Assembly: GCA_964574195.1 (NCBI GenBank)
Contig: CAZNMO010000102.1
Span: 1 to 17,064, forward strand
Source: BRH-c25 sp964574195
GTDB lineage: Bacteria > Bacillota > Clostridia > Lutisporales > Lutisporaceae
Length of the DNA: 17,064 nucleotides
Direction of reading: 5' to 3'
The notes beneath the pieces were generated by a model. It was given only the letters and a program-made list of their open reading frames with translations, was not told where the DNA came from and did not search any database. The position numbers and the translations under genes are program-made. Numbering within the stretch: position 1 is the first letter of the stretch; every line of letters begins with the position of its first letter. Below are positions 8,113 through 14,873 of this stretch, in pieces.

Positions 8113-9005
8113 CTTTGACCCAATCGAAATATATTCAATATATATCCCACATGAGAAAATCATAAATATATGGAGTAGGTTTGATGAACTACGCAAAATT
8201 AGAAATTATGTCTCACACCCAACGCAAATCCAACATGCATTTGTTATGGGAGCGAGTAGAACTGGGAAAAGTACCTTAGCACTTGAGTACATGAAAAGGA
8301 ACCCTCTAATTTATGCTGATGAGCAACTTGTAAGAAAAGTTGCTTACTGTGAGGTCCCCCAAAAATATACGGAATCAGAGTTATATGAATCGATATTAGA
8401 ATCTCTACAAGTTCCAAAACTAAAATCAAGGTATACAATTGGTGAACTAAAAAGAAGAGTAGTTGAGCATTTGAAAAACCAATGCGTGGAGCTTCTGTTT
8501 CTGGATGAGTTACAGCATATTCTTAGAGGAGCAGTGAAACCTATTATTGCAATGGATACATTAAAACACNNNNNNNNNNGTTGTTCTAGTTTGTCTTGGA
8601 AACCCCAGTGTTGATCAGCTAAGAAAATCTGATCTGCAGTATAAAACAAGATTTGAACCTATACCTCTTCATAGGTTTAAAGAGTTTGATAAAAATTATT
8701 GTGAGCTGTTATATAATATCCAAAAGAAGCTTCATTATAGCCGAGTAGCTTTGTACAATCCTAACACTGGTATACCGCAGGTGATTCATAAAAAAACTCT
8801 GGGTTTGATTGGAATAACAGTTAACTTACTGTATCATGCATTGAAAATTGCATACTCAACTGAAAAAGAAAGTAATGAACTATATGGGAATATTGATTTA
8901 GATGTTATTGAGGCAGCTTCTAAAACTCTTCAATCAGGTAGAGGGGATGATGAATTAATTGAAGGACTAACTATCGATTTAGTCGACAACTTTGAACTAA
9001 GATAA
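8081..9005 (+). CDS. tnsC: TnsC/TniB-family AAA+ transposition regulator (crossed by assembly gap)
   Basis: This AAA+ ATPase would polymerise on target DNA and link TniQ-selected sites to the transposase. Walker A is GASRTGKS (57-64) and Walker B is LLFLDE (138-143). After the 10-N gap, VVLVCLGNPSV matches the sensor-1 strand that should follow closely, then an Arg-containing segment (QYKTRFEPIPLHRF) and a helical lid (TLGLIGITVNLLYHAL). The visible parts total about 304 residues, so it resembles short TniB more than the 555-residue TnsC of Tn7. Frames on the two sides of the Ns differ, which is expected if the true gap is not ten bases. By comparison with relatives only about 6-15 residues are missing. 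The ATG at 8081 overlaps tnsB by 32 bp, but its AGGAAG is too close; GTG 8084 or TTG 8093 are alternatives. Confidence 0.85.
8570..8579. other. Assembly gap (10 N) inside tnsC
   Basis: Ten Ns lie between Walker B and the sensor-1 strand of tnsC. The codon grid of the first part ends exactly at 8569 and that of the second part begins exactly at 8580. A gap of a multiple of three bases restores one reading frame, and ten does not. The Ns are therefore a scaffolding placeholder. Confidence 0.95.
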
Positions 9006-9025
9006 ATCAATGTTAAGGTGATAAA

Positions 9026-10438
9026 ATGAACAATTTAATAAAGTTCACATCATACCCAAAGCCAAAACCCGGTGAATGCTTTAGTAGCCTTATTCAACGT
9101 ATATCTGAACTTAATTGTGAAAATCCTTTGCAAGTAATTAAGTATTTATCGGGAACTAGTAACTTTAAAATGAGGAAACTTGATAGTACTCCAATAGATA
9201 GGATTGATCTTGAGAAGTTTTCATACCTCGCAAATCTAAGACCTGAGGATATAAGTGCAACTATGCTTAAGTCAATATTATCAAAGCTTAATCTTGAACA
9301 AATGTCACATAATACTGATGTTAGTTCCTTTTTGTTAAATTTCCTTGAACATAGTAGAAAGTTCTGCCCATATTGTATTGGTCTAAATAAATACTACAAG
9401 CTAATTTGGCAAATAAAAGATATTCATTTCTGTAAAGAACATTATATTAAGCTTGAGAATACTTGCCCATGTTGTAAGAATCCTATTAGTATCTTATCAG
9501 AAAAGACAAGAGTTGGATTTTGTGAGTATTGTAATTTCAATCTTACAGATACACCGCCTTTGAAGTATCAAGCAAGCCAAATTGATTTGAATTATCTCTC
9601 CCTCTGGGAAACTTTGCTTGACTCTGATAATAATCTGAAATTTAATATACATAATTTATCAATGCACAAGTACATTGCATTAAATATTACTCGTTTATTA
9701 GAAAATGAGCAGTATGAGGACTACTTTTCTTTGAATTATAAGAAATATAACATATATTATTATGATATATATAAATTATTACTTGCACTTGATGGTAAGA
9801 ATAGCTGGACTTATTTATCGACTTTATTTAGTACATTGTTTTTGCTAATGAGTAAAAATGGTTATATTTTAAGCGATATTGAAAAGATACCTTATCAGAC
9901 ATTAACAAAAAATTCTATTACGAATATTTTAGAAAAGATAAAAACCACAGTATCTTGCAGGGCACCTTTCTGCGAGAACTATAATAAAAAGGGCAGCCTA
10001 ACATATTTTGATAACCACCCTCGCATTGCTCCATTCAAAGAACCGTGCTATTTTCTATACTGTAGTAGCTGCGGAATATCATACTATTATATAATAAGCG
10101 ATGGGACATTGGTTGAGAGAGGAAGCGATTTTCTTGGAGAAGGTTATCTTACTCTAAATGAGTTTCTTCTTAAAAGTATTGATTTAGAGAATATCCCCTT
10201 ACCTACTGCTAAACTAAATAAGTATATGCATTATTTTGTGAGTTGCAATTTGCTTCCCCCAAGAATTATGGACTTTTACAAAGTAAAAAAATATGATAAA
10301 GATGTAATATCAGCTGCACTAAACTATTATAAACGGGTCAAATATACAAGTAAGCCCGAATTCCCTATTGAAATCAAATACTATAAAGATATACTTATTG
10401 CTAAACAAGTTGAGAGGATAAACTATACAAGATGGTAG
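9026..10438 (+). CDS. tniQ: TniQ/TnsD-family target-site selector
   Basis: This protein of 470 residues is near the length of Tn7 TnsD (508) and longer than minimal TniQ proteins, which suggests it both binds a specific attachment sequence and recruits TnsC. The N-terminal PKPGECFSSLIQRISELN segment is typical of TniQ. A zinc-finger cluster is readable: C114-C117, C136-H139, C147/C150 and C166-C169. A second Cys-rich element follows (SCRAPFC, then YCSSCG), as in TnsD-like proteins. The C-terminal part probably holds the sequence-specific DNA-binding region. The ATG at 9026 has an AAGGTG ribosome binding site 5 nt upstream and lies 20 bp after tnsC. It is the last gene of the operon, and no tnsE follows. 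Its target gene cannot be named from this window. Confidence 0.85.
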   Translation: MNNLIKFTSYPKPKPGECFSSLIQRISELNCENPLQVIKYLSGTSNFKMRKLDSTPIDRIDLEKFSYLANLRPEDISATMLKSILSKLNLEQMSHNTDVSSFLLNFLEHSRKFCPYCIGLNKYYKLIWQIKDIHFCKEHYIKLENTCPCCKNPISILSEKTRVGFCEYCNFNLTDTPPLKYQASQIDLNYLSLWETLLDSDNNLKFNIHNLSMHKYIALNITRLLENEQYEDYFSLNYKKYNIYYYDIYKLLLALDGKNSWTYLSTLFSTLFLLMSKNGYILSDIEKIPYQTLTKNSITNILEKIKTTVSCRAPFCENYNKKGSLTYFDNHPRIAPFKEPCYFLYCSSCGISYYYIISDGTLVERGSDFLGEGYLTLNEFLLKSIDLENIPLPTAKLNKYMHYFVSCNLLPPRIMDFYKVKKYDKDVISAALNYYKRVKYTSKPEFPIEIKYYKDILIAKQVERINYTRW

Positions 10439-10456
10439 ACCCCAGAACGCATATTA

Positions 10457-10590
10457 ACTGAATTTTTATAGTAGAATTATCTGTTTTAGTGAAATAATTT
10501 AATATAATTACTGAAGCATCTATTATAATTTCTGAATGAAAAAGGCTTAAGTTAGTCTTCTTTACTGAATTTTGTAAGTATAATCGACAG
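10457..10590. repeat. Three imperfect 25-27-bp repeats with 53-54-bp period downstream of tniQ (candidate TnsB sites / transposon end)
   Basis: Copies begin with ACTGAA at 10457, 10510 and 10564, all in one orientation. The outer two (10457-10483 and 10564-10590) agree at 19 of 27 positions: ACTGAATTTT, then AGTA, then AAT and a terminal C-G. The middle copy shares ACTGAA, a TATAAT core and a CTG end but is 2 bp shorter. The spacing is about five helical turns. Tn7's left end carries three separated TnsB sites of about 22 bp, so this arrangement fits. The outermost copy ends TCGACA at 10589, giving TGTCGA as a candidate 5' terminus read from outside. Confidence 0.45.
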
Positions 10591-10857
10591 ATGCGGTCTC
10601 AGACGTATTATTAAATAGAAATTCTAAAAATCTCATTAATTTCTGTCATCCGGATCTATGGTGATAAATTTTTAAGGATTTTCCAACCCGATTACAAAAT
10701 GCATATTTATGGAGAAAATCTTTGATATAGAAATCTGTAGTAACATACTTAGCGAATAAGTTGTTTTTCTGAAGCTTTCCTACCAAAATCGTACCTCTTC
10801 TTCTATTATACAAAATCGATAATAATTATCAATTAGACTATTTGTTAATTTATAGTA
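10591..10857. other. AT-rich intergenic region without a recognised gene
   Basis: The stretch between the tniQ-side repeats and the cadA terminator holds no recognisable gene or RNA. A 46-codon minus-strand frame (10646-10786, TTG start, AGAGG about 8 nt upstream) is open but resembles nothing I know. A second possible end, with ACA at 10694-10696 preceded by CCCGATT, loosely mirrors the TGTCAATATCGGG upstream of tnsA, with gaps. The boundary between the accessory AT-rich DNA and the less AT-rich chromosome appears to fall here. Confidence 0.4.
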
Positions 10858-10892
10858 AAGACCTCCTGAAAATCTAATTCTCAAGAGGTCTT
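10858..10892 (-). terminator. Hairpin terminator after cadA
   Basis: AAGACCTC (10858-10865) pairs perfectly with GAGGTCTT (10885-10892), and TGA/TCA inside the loop can extend the stem after one mismatch. It lies 4 nt past the cadA stop. On the minus strand the stem is followed only by a short T-rich run (TTTACTAT), so it may be a weak rho-independent terminator. Confidence 0.6.
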
Positions 10893-10896
10893 GGGA

Positions 10897-13083
10897 TCAT
10901 ATATTCTTAACATTCAATACTCTCATGGCATTGATCACGGCTATCAAGGCCACACCTACATCTGCAAATACTGCTTCCCACATTGTAGCCAGTCCTCCTG
11001 CACCAAGAACCAGTACAAAGAGCTTGACAGCAAAGGAGAACCAGATGTTCTGCCAGACAATTTTCTTTGTATGTTTGGCCAGTCTTATGGCTTGAGCTAT
11101 CTTGGAAGGCTCATCAGTCATAATTACTACATCTGCAGCTTCTATAGCGGCATCAGAGCCGAGACCGCCCATTGCCATACCTATATCCGCTCTTGCAAGC
11201 ACTGGTGCGTCGTTTATTCCGTCACCGACAAATACAAGCTTTCCTTTTGTAGACTTACTTCTTTCCAGCTCCTCAAACTTAAGAACCTTCTGGTCAGGAA
11301 GCAGCTCCGCATGAACTTCATCCAGGCCGAGCATGGCTCCTACCCTTTGCCCTACACTCTTTTTGTCTCCGGTCAGCATTACTACATTTCTTATTCCCAT
11401 AGACTTTAATTCACTGATAGCTTTGGCGGAATCCTCTTTGACTTCATCTGATATCGTTATATGACCTGCATACTGCTTGCCTATCGCCACATATATTATT
11501 GGGCCCATAGTCTCAACGGGTTCATAAGCAATCGCTTCCCTTTCCATCAGCTTTTCATTGCCGGACAGGATCTCCTTTCCGGATACGATTGCTTTTATAC
11601 CATGACCTGTAACTTCCTCATAACTCTCTATTCTGCTCTGATCGATCTCATTTCTGTATTCTTTTATTATCGATACTGCAATAGGATGATTTGAATAGCT
11701 CTCGGCATAAGCAGCATACTCCAAAAGCTCATCTTCGCCTAAACCTGCAGAGGCTTTTATTTCTGTGACCTTGAATATCCCTTTTGTTAGCGTACCTGTC
11801 TTGTCAAACACAACTGTTTCTACATTGTTAAGCGCTTCAAGATAATTGCTTCCCTTTACAAGGATACCATGTTTGGAGGCTCCTCCTATGCCTCCGAAAA
11901 ATCCAAGGGGTATGGACACCACTAAGGCACAGGGGCATGATACGACAAGGAATATTAAAGCTCGATACACCCAATCAGAGAATATGGCTCCGGGTATGAC
12001 CATCGTAGGTATCAATGCCAGTGCGGCAGCTGTATATACTACTGCGGGAGTATAATACCTGGCGAACTTTGTTATAAAGTTTTCTGTCGGAGCTTTCTTG
12101 CTGCTGGCATTCTGCACCAGGTCCAGAATTTTCGATACCGTTGATTCGCCGAATATTTTAGTGACCTCAATAGTAAGAACTCCATTTTTATTAATGAAGC
12201 CTGCCAGAATATCATCTCCGGCAGTTAATTCTCTTGGAACAGATTCACCGGTCAATGCCGATGTATCAAGCATCGAATTGCCTTCGAGGACCTTACCGTC
12301 CAAAGGTACCTTTTCTCCAGGCTTTACTAGTATTTTATCCCCTATATTGACTTCTTCAGGGTCTACTTTTCTGGTTTCATTTTCGTCTATTAGGTTCGCA
12401 TAATCAGGCCTTATATCCATAAGTTCCTGAATGGACCTTCTCGAACGATCAACTGCAATATCCTGGAATAACTCGCCGATCTGGTAGAACAACATAACCG
12501 CGACACCTTCAGGGAACTCTTGTATAGCAAAAGCACCTATTGTAGCAACGCTCATCAAAAAGTTCTCATCGAATACCTGACCTTTTGAAATGTTCTTTGC
12601 TGACTTCAATAGAACCTCTCCGCCTACAAGAAAGTATGATGTCAGAAATATTGCAAGCTCTCCCCAAAAGCCAAGCTTGACCATCAATCCTATAGCGAAT
12701 AAAGCACCGCCGATGCCAAGTCTTATGAGTTCGTTTTTGTTGGCTGCTACACTCTGTTCATGATCATGACCGTCATGGGCTTCATTTTGGTCAGAATCTT
12801 TAGATTGCTTGTCATTGTTGACTTTAACATCTATCAGCTTTAAACCGGGCTCATTTATTTCTACTATATCAAGTATTTTTTTTATTAATTTAGCCTTATC
12901 TGCATCATTATTGTATTCTATTTTCATTCTCATATTAAAAAAATCTACTGTAGCGTCCTTGATCCCATCCAGGGATCTGATGCCAAGCTCTATCTTGGCA
13001 AAACATACGGCTCAACCATGTCCTTCAAGTTTGAATTCTTGTTTTGAATATAATTCTTCATGCATTATTACGTTTTCGTTCAT
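10897..13083 (-). CDS. cadA: Zn/Cd/Pb-translocating P1B-type ATPase (CadA) with putative selenocysteine (UGA) in the HMA domain
   Basis: This metal-exporting membrane ATPase has 728 residues if the UGA at 13012-13014 is decoded. The ATG at 13083 has GGAGG (13091-13095) 7 nt upstream. The next ATG after the UGA, at 12933, has no ribosome binding site and would delete the metal-binding domain. Residue 24 (UGA) falls at the first Cys of the HMA CxxC motif: LEGHG-U-AVC-FAKIE. The frame after it still reads as HMA sequence (SLDGIKDATVDF). A His/Asp-rich linker (HDGHDHE, about 103-109) precedes the membrane domain. ATPase signatures are TGES (278-281), CPC (383-385), phosphorylation motif DKTGT (427-431), HP (466-467) and GDGINDAP. 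The C-terminal DVGVALIAVINAMRVLN fits the Zn/Cd subclass. It lies 35 nt after cadC in one operon. A nonsense mutation is the alternative reading. Confidence 0.85.
12981..13014 (-). promoter_or_regulatory. In-frame UGA codon and SECIS-like hairpin in cadA
   Basis: The UGA is complement(13012-13014). In the mRNA, 11 nt separate it from a perfect 7-bp stem, TGCCAAG/CTTGGCA, with a six-base loop AUAGAG (stem-loop at 12981-13000). Bacterial SECIS elements lie in the coding region just after the UGA with an apical loop about 16-37 nt away, and here the distance is 18 nt. The loop has G at its fourth and sixth positions. The usual G in the first two positions is met only if the closing G-C pair is counted as open, so the match to the consensus is partial. 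Confidence 0.55.
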
Positions 13084-13118
13084 AAAATAACCTCCAATAC
13101 AATTGCCCCATAAAACAA

Positions 13119-13487
13119 TTATCTTTCATTTATGTGTAAAAGACCTTGGTCAAAAATATGTTTTATATGCTCGTCATCCAGTGAATAGTATACTACTTTT
13201 CCATCTTTTCGATATTTTACAAGTCTTGCTTGCTTAAGCACCCTCAGTTGGTGTGATATAGCTGATTGATTCATGTTCAGAAGCGCTGCAATATCACATA
13301 CGCACATCTCTGCTTCAAACAAGGCACAAAGGATCTTTATTCTGGTGGTATCTCCAAAAACCTTGAAAAGCTCTGCCAGGTCGTAAAGCTTTTCTTCCTC
13401 AGGCATTTTGGTTCTCACTCTATTAATGGTCTCCTCATGTATTACGAGACAGCTACAGTTTTCAACCGCATTTTTGCTCTCACTCAT
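13119..13487 (-). CDS. cadC: ArsR/SmtB-family metal-responsive repressor (CadC/CmtR-like)
   Basis: This winged-helix dimeric repressor of 122 residues would leave DNA when it binds metal. The start at 13487 has an AAGGAGG ribosome binding site (13493-13499) 5 nt upstream; an ATG 10 codons earlier lacks one. The recognition helix is NQSAISHQLRVLKQARLV (73-90). Both known metal sites are visible: a CadC-type alpha3N set with C62 and C64 in EMCVCD plus N-terminal C11 and C13, and a SmtB-type alpha5 set with D105, H107, H118 and E121. The alpha3N site suggests Cd/Pb/Zn sensing. It is the first gene of the cadC-cadA operon, lying behind a consensus promoter whose operator matches the family, so autoregulation is expected. 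Confidence 0.9.
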   Translation of the reverse strand: MSESKNAVENCSCLVIHEETINRVRTKMPEEEKLYDLAELFKVFGDTTRIKILCALFEAEMCVCDIAALLNMNQSAISHQLRVLKQARLVKYRKDGKVVYYSLDDEHIKHIFDQGLLHINER

Positions 13488-13507
13488 ATATACCTCCTTA
13501 AATGCAT

Positions 13508-13527
13508 ATATGAACATTTGTTCATAT
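13508..13527. promoter_or_regulatory. SmtB/CadC-type operator
   Basis: A perfect 9-2-9 inverted repeat, ATATGAACA-TT-TGTTCATAT, lies between the -10 box and the cadC ribosome binding site. TATGAA-N6-TTCATA is the well-known binding core of the zinc/cadmium-sensing ArsR/SmtB repressors, so CadC should bind here and block transcription at or just after the start point. Confidence 0.88.
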
Positions 13528-13538
13528 GTTCTATTGTA

Positions 13539-13567
13539 ATTATATGTCGATAGTATAAAATTGTCAA
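13539..13567 (-). promoter_or_regulatory. Consensus sigma-A promoter of cadC-cadA
   Basis: On the minus strand a perfect TTGACA (13562-13567) and a perfect TATAAT (13539-13544) are 17 nt apart. The operator begins 11 nt after the -10 box, so a bound repressor would cover the transcription start. A full-consensus promoter under a metal-released repressor fits a tightly switched efflux operon. Confidence 0.88.
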
Positions 13568-13588
13568 AGGAATTATTGTGTTTTCGTT

Positions 13589-13620
13589 AAAAAAAAGTTT
13601 CTGCCTTAAATAGCAGAAAC
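13589..13620 (-). terminator. Rho-independent terminator of the CDF gene
   Basis: The 8-bp stem GTTTCTGC/GCAGAAAC (13597-13604 and 13613-13620) with an 8-nt loop is followed on the minus strand by eight Ts (13589-13596). It begins about 20 nt after the CDF stop codon. It also insulates the downstream cadC promoter at 13567 from the CDF transcript. Confidence 0.92.
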
Positions 13621-13639
13621 CTGAATGATAATACTTTTA

Positions 13640-14542
13640 TCAATTTTGTGTTTGCATTTCCGATTCATTCAATTCATTTATATATGGCTCTACATGAATG
13701 ATGACATGTATATTCTTCTCAAATTCCTCGCAGAGCTTGTTTTCGATACGATGCGCCAGCATATGAGATTCCAGTACGTTTGTTTCAGGTTCTACCATAA
13801 TATGAAGGTCCATATATATGTCATCTTCCCGGCCTCTGCTTCTTATCTTATGAACATTTTTCACCTCATCGAATTTTGTAACGATATCCGAGACTTTATT
13901 TGAGTCTATCGCAGCTCTGTCTATCAAAACGCCGCAGGTATTCTGAAAAATCTCATAAGCGGCATGCAGGACAAATACCGATACTATCAAGGAAGAAATG
14001 GAGTCAACGATTACAGGAGCACCTGATCTGACGGCTATAAGTGTTATCAAGACTCCTATTGATACAAACACGTCACTTCTGGTATGCATTGAATCGGCAA
14101 CGAGTATTGAACTATTAAGCTTCTTTCCTTGAGCAAATTCATATTTTGTAACGAATATATTAATGATCAGAGTAACGACAAGCGCTATTATGCTTTCTCT
14201 TGAAATCTGCGGAATTTGTGGATCAATAATATTGGATATTGCACTTATTATGATTCTGCCACTGAGCAGAAACAGCATCATAGCTATAAATAAACCTGCC
14301 AGAGTTTCAAACTTGTAATGCCCGTATGGATGGTCTTCGTCCACAGGCATTGAGGCGTAATGTATCCCTATCAGCCCAACAATGTTGGATGAGCCATCAG
14401 TTAAAGAATGAAAGCCATCTGCTGTAAGACTGTTGCTTTTTATTCTGTAGCCCACAATAATTTTTAATACTGCTACTCCTAGATTAGCAATCAATATGAT
14501 CCAAAGTACAGTTTTTACTTTATTAAAATTTGCATTTCCCAT
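13640..14542 (-). CDS. Cation diffusion facilitator (CDF) divalent-metal efflux transporter
   Basis: This protein of 300 residues is of the FieF/YiiP type and would export divalent metal ions against protons across the cytoplasmic membrane as a homodimer. About six membrane segments are visible, the first at about residues 11-31. The transport site is of the HD-HD form: H45 and D49 in ADGFHSLTDG, H153 and D157 in VADSMHTRSD. The family signature DEDHPYGHYKFE is at 68-79. The cytoplasmic C-terminal domain (about 210-295) carries LHIMVEP and HVIIHVEP strands with His residues typical of the metal-binding ferredoxin-like fold. The start at 14542 has a GTGAGG ribosome binding site 8 nt upstream; an in-frame ATG 19 codons earlier is not supported. 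It has its own promoter and terminator. HD-HD sites often favour zinc, but the metal is not proven. Confidence 0.88.
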   Translation of the reverse strand: MGNANFNKVKTVLWIILIANLGVAVLKIIVGYRIKSNSLTADGFHSLTDGSSNIVGLIGIHYASMPVDEDHPYGHYKFETLAGLFIAMMLFLLSGRIIISAISNIIDPQIPQISRESIIALVVTLIINIFVTKYEFAQGKKLNSSILVADSMHTRSDVFVSIGVLITLIAVRSGAPVIVDSISSLIVSVFVLHAAYEIFQNTCGVLIDRAAIDSNKVSDIVTKFDEVKNVHKIRSRGREDDIYMDLHIMVEPETNVLESHMLAHRIENKLCEEFEKNIHVIIHVEPYINELNESEMQTQN

Positions 14543-14562
14543 TACATCTACCTCACATAAAA

Positions 14563-14596
14563 ATACTTGCAGGATATAATTTTGTCCCACAAGTAT
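14563..14596 (-). promoter_or_regulatory. Hairpin in the CDF leader
   Basis: ATACTTG (14563-14569) pairs with CAAGTAT (14590-14596). Inside it, GGA/TCC adds three more pairs after a 2x2 internal loop. It lies just upstream of the CDF ribosome binding site in a leader of about 130 nt. It may be structural or regulatory; no known riboswitch class was recognised. Confidence 0.3.
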
Positions 14597-14680
14597 CATA
14601 CTCGCTGCTATAATTAGCCCGGCTCTATTCTGTAACGAATTGCCTGTTCAGAATACTATTTATTTTTGTTCCATAATTAT

Positions 14681-14709
14681 ATAATATGCAGGTATTGTAT
14701 TTTTGTCAA
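14681..14709 (-). promoter_or_regulatory. Sigma-A-type promoter of the CDF gene
   Basis: On the minus strand TTGACA (14704-14709) and TATTAT (14681-14686) are 17 nt apart. Transcription would start near 14674, leaving an unusually long leader of about 130 nt before the CDF start codon at 14542. Confidence 0.75.
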
Positions 14710-14716
14710 TCCTAAT

Positions 14717-14787
14717 TGAGAATAATTTCTTTGTACTAACAATGGTTTACAGCTATCAAAGGTTCTCAAATGAGAATGATTTTGCTT
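14717..14787. repeat. Paired TGAGAATNATTT motifs upstream of the CDF promoter (possible regulator sites)
   Basis: TGAGAATAATTTCTT (14717-14731) and TGAGAATGATTTTGCTT (14771-14787) are direct repeats 54 bp apart. The first abuts the -35 box of the CDF promoter. The second overlaps a short palindrome, TTCTCA-AA-TGAGAA. They recall the 7-1-7 Fur-family pattern (TGATAATNATTATCA) in the left half and less so in the right half. The 54-bp spacing also suits looping or cooperative binding. Confidence 0.35.
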
Positions 14788-14808
14788 CTTATTTAGGCAA
14801 ATAGTTAT

Positions 14809-14842
14809 AAAAAAGGGAAGAAATCAAATGTTCTCTTCCCTT
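14809..14842 (-). terminator. Rho-independent terminator of the ribonuclease J gene
   Basis: The 9-bp stem AAGGGAAGA/TCTTCCCTT (14813-14821 and 14834-14842) is followed on the minus strand by six Ts (14809-14814, partly within the stem). It lies about 30 nt after the stop codon. Confidence 0.85.
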
Positions 14843-14873
14843 GACCATTATATTAAGCTAAACTTGATTTTGT

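Larger units (their letters stand above)
5124..10590 (+). mobile_element. Tn7-like transposition module (tnsABC-tniQ); outer limits uncertain
   Basis: The gene order tnsA-tnsB-tnsC-tniQ on one strand, with overlaps or short gaps, defines a Tn7-like element. TnsA and TnsB would make the 5' and 3' strand cuts (cut-and-paste), TnsC would be the AAA+ regulator, and TniQ the target selector. There is no tnsE, second tniQ, resolvase or CRISPR component in view. The limits given run from a TGTCAAT sequence upstream of tnsA to the outermost repeat beyond tniQ, which ends TCGACA. The five bases flanking the two candidate ends (AAATT and GATGC) do not match, so a target-site duplication is not shown. 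The real element may extend left and carry the methylase operon as cargo. Confidence 0.55.

Noticed and set aside
10694..10701. Alternative right end (ACA followed by AAATG) against AAATT before TGTCAA at 5124, as a 5-bp target duplication
   Set aside because: Only four of five bases agree, and the inner sequences match the other end only with several gaps. Not enough to call.
10646..10786. 46-codon minus-strand frame with a TTG start and a modest AGAGG upstream
   Set aside because: It resembles no family I know, uses a non-ATG start, and lies in AT-rich DNA beyond the cadA terminator. A chance open frame is as likely.
10897..12933. cadA starting at the ATG at 12933
   Set aside because: There is no ribosome binding site before it, and it would remove the HMA domain, whose coding frame continues upstream through one UGA to a well-supported start at 13083.
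13012..13014. Simple nonsense mutation (pseudogene) explanation for the UGA
   Set aside because: Not excluded, but less likely: the codon is exactly at a metal-binding Cys, is UGA and not UAA/UAG, is followed by a well-placed hairpin, and the rest of the gene and its control are intact.
13012..13014. UGA read as tryptophan (altered genetic code)
   Set aside because: Other genes in the window use TGG for Trp and stop at TGA (for example the CDF and cadA stops), and Trp makes no sense at this CxxC position.
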